NCBI GenBank assembly: GCA_937870825.1
Contig: CALMZO010000134.1
Location: 1-46,340, forward strand
Direction: 5' to 3'
Source: an uncultured Chloroflexota bacterium
GTDB taxonomy: Bacteria; Chloroflexota; Anaerolineae; UBA4142; SHND01
Length of the DNA stretch: 46,340 bases
In this document: positions 16,219 through 24,850 of the stretch, piece by piece
Layout: each line of letters opens with the position of its first letter
Position numbering within the stretch: position 1 is the stretch's first letter
Program-made: the position numbers and the translations under genes
The notes under the pieces: model-generated
The model's input: only the letters and a program-made list of their open reading frames with translations
Database searches by the model: none
Told to the model about the DNA's origin: nothing

Positions 16219-17031
16219 TTATTGCGTAAGCTCTGTGCGCTGTCGCAAAATTTCCATGCCAATCAAGACGATGAAAGAAACAATTGCAAGTACGACGGCA
16301 ACCGCGTACGCGCTGATGTATTGACGTTCATCCAACGCGGCAAAAATATACAAGGTCGCGGTTTCCGTTTTTCCTGTCACCGCGCCGCCTGCAACCAACA
16401 CGCCGCCAAATTCACCCAACGCGCGCGCAAGGGTGAGCGAGATGCCGTACAACAAACCCCAACGAATGCCCGGCAGCGTCACGCGCAAAAAAGTTTGCCA
16501 GCCGCTCGCGCCGAGTGTATGCGCGGCTTGTTCGGATTCCGCGCCGATTTCGCGCAGCACCGGCATCACTTCACGAACGACGAAGGGCAGCGAAACAAAA
16601 ATCGTGACGAGCAGCATCCCCGGTACGGCGAACGCAATTTTCAAACCCGTCGCTTCGACCAAGGAACCGAACCATCCTTGCCGCCCGAACAGCAAAATCA
16701 CCATGTACCCCGTGATGACGGGCGAAACGACAAAGGGCAAATCAATCAGCGCGTTAAAAAATCCTTTGCCCAAAAAATCTTGGCGCACCAACACCCACGC
16801 GACAATCGCGCCAAAAATCGAATTGATGACGACGGCGGCGATGGCGAGTTGAATGCTCAAGGAAAATGCGGCGAGGACTTGGGCATCGAGCAGCGATGCA
16901 AAAAAATACGCGACGCCGCGCGCAAACGCGCCTTGAAAAATCGCGACGACAGGCATGAGAATCAAAATCGCAATGTACGCGACGACAATGCCAACCAAAA
17001 TTTTTGGGAACAAGCCGTCGGGGCTACGCAT
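16219..17031 (-). CDS. cysW: sulfate ABC transporter permease CysW
   Basis: 270 residues with about six membrane spans. The cytoplasmic EAA loop is EQAAHTLGASGWQTFLRVTL, which contacts the ATPase. The start at 17031 follows the conserved opening MRSPDGLFPKILVG. Its ATG overlaps the cysT stop by 8 bases, which indicates translational coupling. It forms the channel with CysT. Confidence 0.92.
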   Translation of the reverse strand: MRSPDGLFPKILVGIVVAYIAILILMPVVAIFQGAFARGVAYFFASLLDAQVLAAFSLSIQLAIAAVVINSIFGAIVAWVLVRQDFLGKGFFNALIDLPFVVSPVITGYMVILLFGRQGWFGSLVEATGLKIAFAVPGMLLVTIFVSLPFVVREVMPVLREIGAESEQAAHTLGASGWQTFLRVTLPGIRWGLLYGISLTLARALGEFGGVLVAGGAVTGKTETATLYIFAALDERQYISAYAVAVVLAIVSFIVLIGMEILRQRTELTQ

Positions 17032-17884
17032 GATGCTCCTGTCGCCGCTGCAGCCAGTCCACGACAAAAACCAACGTGAACGCAATCGCCAGCAGCACCA
17101 CCGACATTGCGCTCGCGCCGCGTTGATTGTCCGATTCGATTTGGCTCAAGACGTACACCGCCGCCGTTTGCGAACGCAATGGAAAATTTCCCGCGACGAC
17201 GATGATGGAACCAAATTCGCCCAACGCGCGCGCGAAACTCAACAGCGCGCCCGTGATGACCGCAGGCACAATCGCGGGGAGCAGCACGCGGCGAAACGTC
17301 ATCCACCCCGACGCGCCGAGTGTGGCAGCCGCGTCTTCTTGGTCCAAATCAATTTCCATCAGGACCGGCTGCACCGTGCGTACGACAAAAGGGAAACTGA
17401 CAAAGAGGAGCGCGAGAACAATTCCGGGCGGAGCAAAAACAATGTCCCAATCGAATTGCCGATTGAGAAAACCGCCGATGATGCTCTGCGGTCCGTACAA
17501 AACGACGAGCATCAGCCCGGTGACGAGCGTGGGAATCGCAAAAGGGATGTCAATGATTGCATTGAGGAACGAACGTCCGGGGAATTGATAACGAACGAGA
17601 ACGTACGCGGTGAGAACGCCCATCACGGTATTGATAATCGTCATCACCGCCGCCGTCCAAAGTGAAAGGCGCAGTGCGGCAAACGCGGCAGGGCGGCTCA
17701 CATCGCGTATCAATCCTTCGACGCCGCCGCTCAAGCCATCGTGAATCACCGAGAGCAACGGCAGCAAGAGCATGACCGCAAGATAGAGCAGCGCGACGAC
17801 GCGCAAACTCCACATGCCCCACAGACGAGACCCCTGCCGCGCCTCTTGACGCGCGCCAAGTGTAATTTCAATTGCTGTACTCAT
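17024..17884 (-). CDS. cysT: sulfate ABC transporter permease CysT
   Basis: 286 residues with about six membrane spans and an EAA loop (EDAAATLGASGWMTFRRVLL) nearly identical in form to that of CysW, so the two permeases form a heterodimer. The start at 17884 (MSTAIEITLGARQ) lies 58 bp after the binding-protein gene. It has a polar N-terminal extension of about 35 residues before the first membrane span. Confidence 0.92.
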   Translation of the reverse strand: MSTAIEITLGARQEARQGSRLWGMWSLRVVALLYLAVMLLLPLLSVIHDGLSGGVEGLIRDVSRPAAFAALRLSLWTAAVMTIINTVMGVLTAYVLVRYQFPGRSFLNAIIDIPFAIPTLVTGLMLVVLYGPQSIIGGFLNRQFDWDIVFAPPGIVLALLFVSFPFVVRTVQPVLMEIDLDQEDAAATLGASGWMTFRRVLLPAIVPAVITGALLSFARALGEFGSIIVVAGNFPLRSQTAAVYVLSQIESDNQRGASAMSVVLLAIAFTLVFVVDWLQRRQEHHA

Positions 17885-17942
17885 GACAAGAGGTTGTTGC
17901 GCTGCAACTCTGCCGTGAAAGAGTGGTACGGGTCTGCAACGT

Positions 17943-19004
17943 CTATTTCTCGGCTTGTACTTGCTCGAGCAGTTTGGTAAAGATGCCGTCCGCGCCAAAA
18001 AATTTCGGCGTCACGGTCTGCCAGCCGCCCACATCGCCAATCAAAAAAAGGTCCTCAACAGGGGGATAGTGCGCAGTGGTGGCTTTCAAAACATCGGGGT
18101 CAACCGAGCGCAAGCCGTATTCGGCATAAAGTTTCTGCGCTTCCGGCGTGAACAAAAAATCGCGGAATCCTTCGGCGGCGGCGCGGGTGCCGTGTTTGTC
18201 CACATGCGCGTCAATCACCGCCACCGGATTTTCAATCCGAATCGTCGAACGCGGAATACTATAGTCGTAATACTGTCCGGCTTGGCGCGCCACAAAGACT
18301 TCATTCTCGTACGTAATCGCCGCGTCGCCGACGCCCATCTCGAAATTGGTGATACTCTCGCGCGCGCCCTTGTCCAGGACGGTCACGTTCTTGAGTACCG
18401 CTTTCAAAAATTGGCGCGTGGCATTCTCATCACCTTTGGCATAGCCGTCAACAAACCCGCGCTGTGCCGCGCCCCACAGCGCCATGATATTCCACTGCGC
18501 GCCGCCGCTGCTCGCGGGGTCCGGTGTCAAAATTTCCAGACCCGGCGTGGTCAAGTCTTTCCAGTCTTTGATATTTTTTGGATTGCCGGCACGGACCGCA
18601 ATCACCACAATCGAATGACTCACCATCCCTGGCGCGCCCTTGCTTTTCCAATCATGGGTAATCAGTCCCGCTTTTGCGATGCGCTCTACATCGGCTTCGA
18701 GGGAAAGCGCGACAAGATCGGCTTCAAAGCCGCCGACCACTGCGCGCGATTGCGCGCCCGAACCAAGATACGATTCTTGAAATTCAACCTCCTGTCCGGT
18801 TTTTTCTTTCCAAAACTTTTGAAACAGCGGGATAATTTTTCCGTACGCTTCGCGCGGTGTGGTGTATGCACCGAGAATCAGCGTAACCTTCCCGGCGCTT
18901 GGCGCGCTCGTGGACTGCGAGGCGGAGGTAGGCGATGCTTGGGGCGAACACGCCAAAACAAGCAGCATTACGCCAAGGACAGGAAGCCATTGCCATTTCC
19001 GCAT
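17943..19004 (-). CDS. sbp: sulfate/thiosulfate-binding lipoprotein
   Basis: 353 residues. A good ribosome site (GGGAGGAG) precedes the ATG at 19004. The signal peptide ends in a lipobox at Cys19 (LVLACSP), so the protein is a membrane-anchored receptor. After a short Ser/Thr linker come family motifs: LGAYTTPREAYGKIIP, ESYLGSGAQSRAVV, DLVALSLEADVERI, LTPDPASSGGAQWNIMALWG and VGDAAITYENE. The SGGAQWN segment forms the oxyanion pocket. First gene of the sulfate operon; expression is expected to be set by the operator just upstream. Confidence 0.93.
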   Translation of the reverse strand: MRKWQWLPVLGVMLLVLACSPQASPTSASQSTSAPSAGKVTLILGAYTTPREAYGKIIPLFQKFWKEKTGQEVEFQESYLGSGAQSRAVVGGFEADLVALSLEADVERIAKAGLITHDWKSKGAPGMVSHSIVVIAVRAGNPKNIKDWKDLTTPGLEILTPDPASSGGAQWNIMALWGAAQRGFVDGYAKGDENATRQFLKAVLKNVTVLDKGARESITNFEMGVGDAAITYENEVFVARQAGQYYDYSIPRSTIRIENPVAVIDAHVDKHGTRAAAEGFRDFLFTPEAQKLYAEYGLRSVDPDVLKATTAHYPPVEDLFLIGDVGGWQTVTPKFFGADGIFTKLLEQVQAEK

Positions 19005-19123
19005 CGTTATTCTCCTCCCGTGAGCTTTCGGGGGTGTTCGTTGCCGCATAGAAAAAGAAAAATGAGCAAGCCGCCCCGCGCGCACACAAACGCGCTCCGG
19101 AATCTGCGCCGCGCGTTTTGTGT

Positions 19124-19159
19124 CTAATCCTACTTACCATACTATACAAGTAGGATTAG
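19124..19159. promoter_or_regulatory. large operator of the sulfate operon
   Basis: A perfect 12-bp inverted repeat, CTAATCCTACTT (19124-19135) and AAGTAGGATTAG (19148-19159), with a 12-base centre. It starts 8 bases after the minus-strand -10 box, so it covers the transcription start. A bound repressor would block the sulfate operon. The divergent Rrf2-family gene is the obvious candidate. Confidence 0.75.
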
Positions 19160-19166
19160 TGTGGCG

Positions 19167-19195
19167 AGTATACGCGCGTTCACGAGAGATGTCAA
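19167..19195 (-). promoter_or_regulatory. sigma-70 promoter of the sulfate operon
   Basis: On the minus strand TTGACA (19195-19190), a 17-base spacer, and TATACT (19172-19167). The predicted start falls in the operator at about 19159, and the leader to the sbp ATG is about 155 bases. Confidence 0.8.
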
Positions 19196-19295
19196 GGCAC
19201 AATTTCCGTGCCCTCGGACTTGGTCGCGAACGATTTGCCGGCGGACGCTTGTTCCGTGTCATCAAGCGATACAGCCCCCCATTCCCCAACAACGA

Positions 19296-19324
19296 TTGAC
19301 ACACCCACACGCTTGTGCTACTAT
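19296..19324 (+). promoter_or_regulatory. sigma-70 promoter of the Rrf2 gene
   Basis: TTGACA (19296-19301), a 17-base spacer and TACTAT (19319-19324), giving a leader of roughly 18 bases. It is separate from the sulfate-operon promoter and lacks the CTAATCCTACTT palindrome, so autoregulation by that site is not evident. Confidence 0.7.
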
Positions 19325-19348
19325 CCCTATCACATTGGTCAGATAACT

Positions 19349-19750
19349 ATGAAGCTCACCTCCCGCAGCGAATACGCGCTGCTCGCCCTCGTTCATCTCG
19401 CGCGCCAAAAGGGTGACGAATACATTTCAGTGGAAAACATCGCCCGCGCGCAAAAAATCCCCGCCAAGTTCCTCGAACAAATCATGCTCGCGCTCAAGCG
19501 TGGGCGCTATGTCCACAGTGTCAAAGGACAGCACGGCGGCTATCGTCTCGCGAAACCTTCGCATAAAATTACGCTCGCCGAAATTATTCGTCTCTTTGAC
19601 GGCGCACTCGCGCCGAGCGAATCCGTCAGCAAATACTTTTACGAAGCCACGCCGATTGAAAAAGAAAAGGGACTCATTCGCGTTTTCAAACGCATTCGCG
19701 ATGTCGTCGCCGAAACGCTCGAGACGACGACGATTGCTGACGTCGCGTAA
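19349..19750 (+). CDS. Rrf2 family transcriptional regulator (CymR-like, no Fe-S cysteines)
   Basis: 133 residues. The winged helix opens MKLTSRSEYALLALVHLA and continues with ENIARAQKIPAKFLEQIML and GQHGGYRLAKP, the Rrf2 signature. There is no cysteine anywhere, so it cannot carry the Fe-S cluster of IscR or NsrR. It is closer in type to CymR, the cysteine-metabolism repressor. Its position, divergent from the sulfate operon, supports a role as that operon's repressor. CymR works with the cysteine synthase CysK, but no cysK is in the window. Confidence 0.88.
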   Translation: MKLTSRSEYALLALVHLARQKGDEYISVENIARAQKIPAKFLEQIMLALKRGRYVHSVKGQHGGYRLAKPSHKITLAEIIRLFDGALAPSESVSKYFYEATPIEKEKGLIRVFKRIRDVVAETLETTTIADVA

Positions 19751-19977
19751 AGCGTTTTCCGTCGTTGTTATATTAAACACAGTTTTTGTGTTGGCACCAA
19801 GAGATTTGCTCTTGCCCCCAAAGACTTGGGCTACAATCTCTCACAAATCGTATGGCTGTCCCGATGCTGTGTGCGAATCCCGTTCGGCATGGCTCTTTAT
19901 TCTGCTGACTTGCAATCATTGTACTCTCCGAACGCACGTCACAACCTGTGACAGCAAAATTTCCTGAGGAGGACAAG

Positions 19978-21231
19978 ATGAAACGTTACCCGGTTCTGGT
20001 TATTGCCATCGTCGCCGTCATCGCGTTCGCCATCGGCGTTGGATGCGGCTCCACTGTTCCCACGCCTACCACGTCCGCGCAAGCCACCGCTACACAAGCC
20101 CCCGCCTCGCCGACCACTGCACCGCAGCCCACCACCGCTGCCACGCAAGCCCCGCAGGCCACGGCAACAACTGCCGCGACATCCGCGGCAACATCCCCCG
20201 CGCAACCCACCGCCGCCGCGACCAATACACCCGGCGGACCAACCGCGCCGCCGCCCACTTCGGCTGCGGCAGTTGCCCAAGGTCGTCTCAAAACCGTCCT
20301 CGACCGGGGCAATCTCATCTGCGGCGTCAATGGACAACTCGCAGGCTTTAGCGTGCTCGAAGCGAACGGCAGTTACAGCGGGATTGATGCAGAATTTTGC
20401 CGCGCCGTTGCTGCCGCCTTGTTCAACGACGTGAGCAAAGTGGAATATCGTCCGCTCACCACGCAAAATCGTTTTGCCGCGCTGCAAAGTGGCGAAGTGG
20501 ATGTGTTGATGCGAAATACCACATTCACGACGAATCGCGATACCGCTGTCGGTCTCGATTTCTTGCCAACGACATTCTTTGACGGCGGCGGCATTCTCGT
20601 CGAAAAAAGTTTGAACGCCACAAAGCTCTCCGACCTCGCGGGCGCGACGATTTGTGTCCTCGCCGGTACGACGAACGAACAAGTGCTGACCGATACGTTC
20701 AGCGCAGAAAACATTCAGTTCACGCCGCTGACCTTTCCCGAAGCGAACGCGCTCTATGCGGCATTGGACGACGGACGCTGTGACGCGGCGACGAGTGACA
20801 AGTCGCAGCTCGCCGGACAGCGCGCAAGCGTTTTGAAAAATCCGGACAATTGGGTCATCATGGATGTAACCTTGTCCAAAGAACCGCTCGGACCTGCCGT
20901 TTTGCAAAACGACGCGCAATGGGCCGATGTCGTACGCTGGGTGGTGTATGCGACCTGGTACGCCGAAGAATTGGGTATCACACAGGCAAACGTTGATGCC
21001 AAACTCGCCAACGGCAGCGTGAATGAAAAACGTTTCCTTGGCGGCACGGGTTCGCTCGGCAAAGATATGGGGTTGCCTAACGACGCGTTTTATCGCGTCA
21101 TCAAGCTCGTCGGCAACTATGGTGAAATCTTTGACCGCACGCTCGGACCCACCACGAAATTCAACGTGCCGCGCGGCTTGAACACGCCGTACACACAAGG
21201 CGGTCTGCAGTACTCGCCGCCGTTCCGCTAG
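19978..21231 (+). CDS. aapJ: general L-amino-acid ABC transporter substrate-binding lipoprotein
   Basis: 417 residues from an ATG with GAGGAGG 5 bases upstream. The lipobox is GVGCGS (Cys about 23). About 70 residues of Thr/Pro/Ala linker follow, a long tether from the membrane. The receptor domain matches the AapJ/BztA type: LKTVLDRGNLICGVNG, FSVLEANGSYSGIDAEFC, RTT-like RNTTFTTNRDT and FDGGGILVEK. It binds amino acids of broad type. First gene of a four-gene aapJQMP operon. A strong hairpin directly downstream may protect its mRNA and favour high receptor levels. Confidence 0.9.
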   Translation: MKRYPVLVIAIVAVIAFAIGVGCGSTVPTPTTSAQATATQAPASPTTAPQPTTAATQAPQATATTAATSAATSPAQPTAAATNTPGGPTAPPPTSAAAVAQGRLKTVLDRGNLICGVNGQLAGFSVLEANGSYSGIDAEFCRAVAAALFNDVSKVEYRPLTTQNRFAALQSGEVDVLMRNTTFTTNRDTAVGLDFLPTTFFDGGGILVEKSLNATKLSDLAGATICVLAGTTNEQVLTDTFSAENIQFTPLTFPEANALYAALDDGRCDAATSDKSQLAGQRASVLKNPDNWVIMDVTLSKEPLGPAVLQNDAQWADVVRWVVYATWYAEELGITQANVDAKLANGSVNEKRFLGGTGSLGKDMGLPNDAFYRVIKLVGNYGEIFDRTLGPTTKFNVPRGLNTPYTQGGLQYSPPFR

Positions 21232-21242
21232 TCAAAAACCAA

Positions 21243-21279
21243 GATTGCGAGTGCGACGGTTACTGTCGCACTCGCAATC
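21243..21279 (+). terminator. intra-operon hairpin after aapJ
   Basis: A perfect 15-bp stem (21243-21257 with 21265-21279) and a 7-base loop, without a T run. This is more likely an mRNA-stabilising or attenuating element than a full terminator, since the permease genes follow on the same strand. Confidence 0.7.
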
Positions 21280-21292
21280 AAAATGTACTCTT

Positions 21293-22465
21293 GTGTCTCT
21301 TTCTCTCGTTCGTAGCACAACGCCCTTTTACCGCGACGTGCGCGTGCTGCGCGTCCTCGCACAAATCGCGTTCGTCGCATTCGTGCTGCTCGCAGGTTGG
21401 TTCTTGTGGAACAATATGACGCGCGGGCTGGCGCGCGTCGGCGGAACATTCAGCTTCGCGTTTTTGGAAAATGCCGCGTCGTTCGCCTTGTCCGAGACGT
21501 CACTGCCGTACAATCCCGCGACCGATTCGTACTTGTACGCGTTTTTCATTGGCGCGTTGAATACGCTGCGCGTGGTCATCGTCGGCATTGTGCTGACAAC
21601 ACTGCTGGGACTCGGCGCGGGCATTGCGCGTCTTTCCTCGAATTGGCTCATTGCAAAAATCGCGCAAGTGTACGTTGAAATTTTTCGCAACACGCCGCTG
21701 TTGATTCAATTGTTTTTTTGGTACTTTGTGGGAATTTTGAAACTGCCGCGCGTGCGCGAGAGTATTGCCTTGCCCGGTGGAATTTATCTCAGCAATCGCG
21801 GGCTTGCGGTGCCGTGGTTTACGCCGAATGAAACATTTACCGTGTGGCTCGCCGCAGCGGGAATCGGCATCGTCGTCGCCTTTGTTTTGTACAAGCTGCT
21901 CGCGCGCGCGGCAACGCCGTTGCTGTACGAATGGCGCGGTGTGTGGGCAATGCTGTTGTGGCTCGCCATTGCCTTCTTGAGCGCGTTGGTATTGAGTCCA
22001 TTTGCTTCATCCGTTCCCGAACGCGGCAATTTCAATTTTCGCGGCGGGACCATTCTTTCGCCCGAATACGCGGCGCTGTTGCTCGGGCTTGTCGTGTACA
22101 CGGGCGCGTTCATTGCCGAAATTGTGCGCGCGGGAATCCAAGCCGTGCCGCGCGGACTGAGCGAAGCGTCACGCGCGCTCGGTTTGACGTACGTGCAAAC
22201 GCTGCGGCTCATCACCATTCCGCTCGCGCTGCGCGTCATCATTCCGCCCCTCACGAATCAATATCTCAATCTCGCGAAAAACTCTTCGCTCGCGATTGCG
22301 GTGGGCTATGCCGATTTGTTTTACGTGAGCAACACGATTTTTAACCAAACGGGTCAAACGCTTCAAGTGATTTTGATGATTATGCTGGCATATCTCGCGC
22401 AGAGTCTTGTCCTCGCGGCGGTGATGAATGGGGTGAATGCGCGGTTCAAATTGGTGGAGAGATGA
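21293..22465 (+). CDS. aapQ: amino-acid ABC transporter permease AapQ-like
   Basis: About 390 residues if the GTG at 21293 is used. No ribosome site is clear, and earlier in-frame starts lie inside the hairpin. It is a His/Glu/Gln/Arg-type permease with several spans, including a long insert between the first spans typical of AapQ/AapM. Motifs include EIFRNTPLLIQLFFWYFVGI, FIAEIVRAGIQAVPRGLSEA and the EAA-loop region RALGLTYVQTLRLITIPLAL. The 3' end runs directly into a heptad repeat array whose first unit shares the last base of the stop codon. Confidence 0.88.
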   Translation: MSLSLVRSTTPFYRDVRVLRVLAQIAFVAFVLLAGWFLWNNMTRGLARVGGTFSFAFLENAASFALSETSLPYNPATDSYLYAFFIGALNTLRVVIVGIVLTTLLGLGAGIARLSSNWLIAKIAQVYVEIFRNTPLLIQLFFWYFVGILKLPRVRESIALPGGIYLSNRGLAVPWFTPNETFTVWLAAAGIGIVVAFVLYKLLARAATPLLYEWRGVWAMLLWLAIAFLSALVLSPFASSVPERGNFNFRGGTILSPEYAALLLGLVVYTGAFIAEIVRAGIQAVPRGLSEASRALGLTYVQTLRLITIPLALRVIIPPLTNQYLNLAKNSSLAIAVGYADLFYVSNTIFNQTGQTLQVILMIMLAYLAQSLVLAAVMNGVNARFKLVER

Positions 22466-22513
22466 CGGATGACGAACGACCCACGACGAATGACGAACGA
22501 TCCACGACGAATG
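22465..22513. repeat. heptad array (ACGAACG/ACGAATG type)
   Basis: Seven units in register: ACGGATG, ACGAACG, ACCCACG, ACGAATG, ACGAACG, ATCCACG, ACGAATG. They fill most of the 84-bp gap between the two permease genes. It is the same unit family, in opposite orientation, as the array at 31237-31355. Confidence 0.8.
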
Positions 22514-22549
22514 ACTGCCTCTTGCCTGCTCACTCCGGATGACTGAACC

Positions 22550-23740
22550 ATGACCGGTCAAACGCGCGCTCTTTCCGAAACGCTGCCGCCGCCTGTCACC
22601 GAAAGCGGCGTCGTCGGCTGGCTGCGAAAAAATTTGTTTAGCACGTGGTACAACGCGCTGCTGACGCTCGTCGCGCTGTACGTAATTTATTTGGTCTTGA
22701 ACGGCGCGTGGAATTTTGTGACGACGGCGGAGTGGAATGTCATTACGGCGAATATGCGTTTGTTCATGGTGGGTCCGTATCCGGTGGAACAAACGTGGCG
22801 CGTGCAGGTGAGTGTGGGGTTGTTTGCGTTTCTCGTCGGCGCGAGTTGGCGCATTTGGCAAGGCGTCGCGCGTTCGGCAGCGATTTTGCTCGGCACGATT
22901 TTTTTGACGGCAGCCGTGCTGCCCTTTGCGGCGAGTGAACGCGCCTGGCTTTTAACATCATTTGCATCCATCCTGGCAGGGTTTACCGCCGCGCATTTTA
23001 CACGCGCGCGGCGCGCGTGGGTCTGGGCATGGCTTTTGTCGCTGCCTGTAATTGGAATTCTGTTGTACGGCGTCGGGGATGTTTTGCCGCGCGTGCAAAC
23101 CGACCAATGGGGCGGTCTGTTACTTACGCTCACGCTCGCGATTGTTGGCATCGCCGCGTCGTTTCCGCTCGGCGTTTTGTTGGCGGTGGGGCGACAAAGT
23201 ACGTATCCCGTCATCCGCGCGTTTTGTGTCGGGTATATCGAAATTGTGCGCGGCGTGCCATTGATTACGGTCCTCTTTATGATGCAATTGATGCTGCCGT
23301 TATTTTTGCCGGAAGGATGGACGGTGGAACGCGCGATTCGCGCGATGGTGGGCTTTACGTTGTTCACGGCTGCGTATGTGGCGGAAATTGTGCGCGGCGG
23401 ACTGCAAGCGATTCCGCGCGGGCAAACAGAAGCCGCACGCGCGTTGGGGTTGAATGGTGTGCTCATGCTGCTGTTGATTGTTTTGCCGCAGGCGCTGCGG
23501 GCGACGATTCCCGCGATGGTGGGACAATTTATTTCATTGTTCAAAGACACGTCGCTCGTCGCGATTGTCGGTCTGCTCGACCTCGCGCGCATTGCGAACG
23601 CGGCGGCGAATCAACCGGAATTTTTAGGAAGGTTGACCGAAGTGTATGTTTTTATTGCGGCGATTTATTTTGTCTTTGCGTCCGCCATGTCGTACGGCAG
23701 TCGAAGATTGGAGCGGACGTTGGGGGTGGGAGAACGCTGA
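22550..23740 (+). CDS. aapM: amino-acid ABC transporter permease AapM-like
   Basis: 396 residues. The first half has extra hydrophobic segments ([13 protein letters not shown] among them), as in AapM. The conserved permease core has [40 protein letters not shown] and [20 protein letters not shown]. Pairs with AapQ to form the channel. Its TGA overlaps the ATG of aapP in TGATG, so the two are translationally coupled. Confidence 0.9.
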   Translation: MTGQTRALSETLPPPVTESGVVGWLRKNLFSTWYNALLTLVALYVIYLVLNGAWNFVTTAEWNVITANMRLFMVGPYPVEQTWRVQVSVGLFAFLVGASWRIWQGVARSAAILLGTIFLTAAVLPFAASERAWLLTSFASILAGFTAAHFTRARRAWVWAWLLSLPVIGILLYGVGDVLPRVQTDQWGGLLLTLTLAIVGIAASFPLGVLLAVGRQSTYPVIRAFCVGYIEIVRGVPLITVLFMMQLMLPLFLPEGWTVERAIRAMVGFTLFTAAYVAEIVRGGLQAIPRGQTEAARALGLNGVLMLLLIVLPQALRATIPAMVGQFISLFKDTSLVAIVGLLDLARIANAAANQPEFLGRLTEVYVFIAAIYFVFASAMSYGSRRLERTLGVGER

Positions 23741-24486
23741 TGGCAGAGCAAGGCGATGATATCATCATCGCGCGCGATGTACACAAGTGGTACGGACAAT
23801 TTCACGCGCTGCGCGGCATTTCGCTAAATGTGAAACGCGGCGAAGTGGTCGTCGTGTTTGGTCCATCCGGTTCCGGCAAGTCTACCTTTATTCGTACGCT
23901 CAATCGTTTGGAAGAACATCAGCGCGGACAAATCATCATTGACGGCATCGAATTGACGAATGACATTCGGAACATTGAAAAAATTCGCGCCGAAGTGGGC
24001 ATGGTGTTTCAACAGTTCAATTTGTTTCCGCATCTCACCGTTTTGCAAAATATCATGCTCGCGCCGACGTGGGTGCGCAAGTGGTCCCGCAAACAGGCAG
24101 AAGAAACTGCGCGCGAATTATTGAAACGGGTCGGCATTCCCGAACAAGCAAACAAATTCCCCGGACAGCTTTCGGGCGGACAGCAGCAGCGGGTGGCAAT
24201 TGCCCGCGCATTGGCAATGCAGCCCAAAATTATGTTGTTCGACGAACCGACATCAGCGCTTGACCCCGAAATGATTATGGAAGTTTTGGACGCAATGACC
24301 GGACTCGCCGAATCGGGCATGACCATGATTGTCGTCACGCACGAGATGGGTTTTGCGCGCAGCGTCGCGGACCGTCTCGTTTTTTTTGACGCGGGCAGTA
24401 TTGTCGAGCAGGGTACTCCGCTACAAATTTTCGAACATCCCCAAGAAGAGCGCACCAAAAAATTCCTCGCGCAGATTTTGCACTAG
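23740..24486 (+). CDS. aapP: amino-acid ABC transporter ATPase
   Basis: 248 residues, a full-length polar amino-acid importer ATPase of the GlnQ/AapP type. Walker A GPSGSGKS (41-48), Q-loop in [17 protein letters not shown], signature [15 protein letters not shown], Walker [14 protein letters not shown] and switch VVTHEMGFA. Last gene of the operon; no terminator with a T run is obvious behind it. Confidence 0.94.
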   Translation: MAEQGDDIIIARDVHKWYGQFHALRGISLNVKRGEVVVVFGPSGSGKSTFIRTLNRLEEHQRGQIIIDGIELTNDIRNIEKIRAEVGMVFQQFNLFPHLTVLQNIMLAPTWVRKWSRKQAEETARELLKRVGIPEQANKFPGQLSGGQQQRVAIARALAMQPKIMLFDEPTSALDPEMIMEVLDAMTGLAESGMTMIVVTHEMGFARSVADRLVFFDAGSIVEQGTPLQIFEHPQEERTKKFLAQILH

Positions 24487-24594
24487 AGCAAATTCCTGAA
24501 TGATTCAAGGTTTGGATTCTACGCTTTAGCGGGTTACCGACCAGAAACCGACTAAAGTCTCGATTCCGAACCCCAGACCAATTCGGAATTCGTT

Positions 24595-24701
24595 CTAGTG
24601 CAGCATTAAACAAGCTCTTGTGAGTCGCGCACAATGAAATCGTTTAGAAAGCGTCTTTCAACGCAGCGGTACGCAAAACAAGTTGGTTAATGCTGCACTA
24701 G
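24595..24701. mobile_element. 107-bp MITE-like element with inverted repeats
   Basis: Perfect 15-bp terminal inverted repeats, CTAGTGCAGCATTAA (24595-24609) and its complement (24687-24701). Weaker similarity extends to about 28 bp. Both ends carry CTAG, which could be a 4-bp target duplication. No coding capacity. The rest of 24487-24798 holds an 8-bp inverted repeat (ATTCCGAA/TTCGGAAT, about 24563-24590) and no gene. Confidence 0.65.
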
Positions 24702-24798
24702 CAATACATTACAACGTGATGACGCGCGCACAATCAATTTTTCCATTTGCGAATTGTGAAATTTTTTCGCGCAAACCATCAAAAATTCGCTATACGTA

Positions 24799-24827
24799 TT
24801 GACACTCGAACGGATGTGCTGTATCAT
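24799..24827 (+). promoter_or_regulatory. sigma-70 promoter of the FtsK-like gene
   Basis: TTGACA (24799-24804), a 17-base spacer and TATCAT (24822-24827). The predicted start is near 24834, so the leader is under 20 bases and has no ribosome site. Confidence 0.75.
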
Positions 24828-24841
24828 CAGAACGTCCGTTC
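24808..24841. promoter_or_regulatory. two SOS-box-like sites in the FtsK-like promoter
   Basis: GAAC-N4-GTTC at 24830-24841 is an exact match to the core of the Gram-positive LexA box. GAAC-N4-GTGC at 24808-24819 has one mismatch. The two are 22 bp apart (about two helical turns). The first lies in the -35/-10 spacer and the second over the transcription start. Confidence 0.55.
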
Positions 24842-24850
24842 TAATTGTCT

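Noticed and set aside
17955..19127. 390-residue frame antisense to the sulfate-binding protein
   Set aside because: No domain signature, basic throughout, and lies over a clear sbp gene.
19939..21198. 419-residue frame antisense to aapJ
   Set aside because: Contains a Gly/Arg/Cys low-complexity block that mirrors the Thr/Pro/Ala linker of aapJ; no domain of its own.
24563..24590. Terminator for aapP
   Set aside because: The 8-bp inverted repeat has a long loop and no T run.
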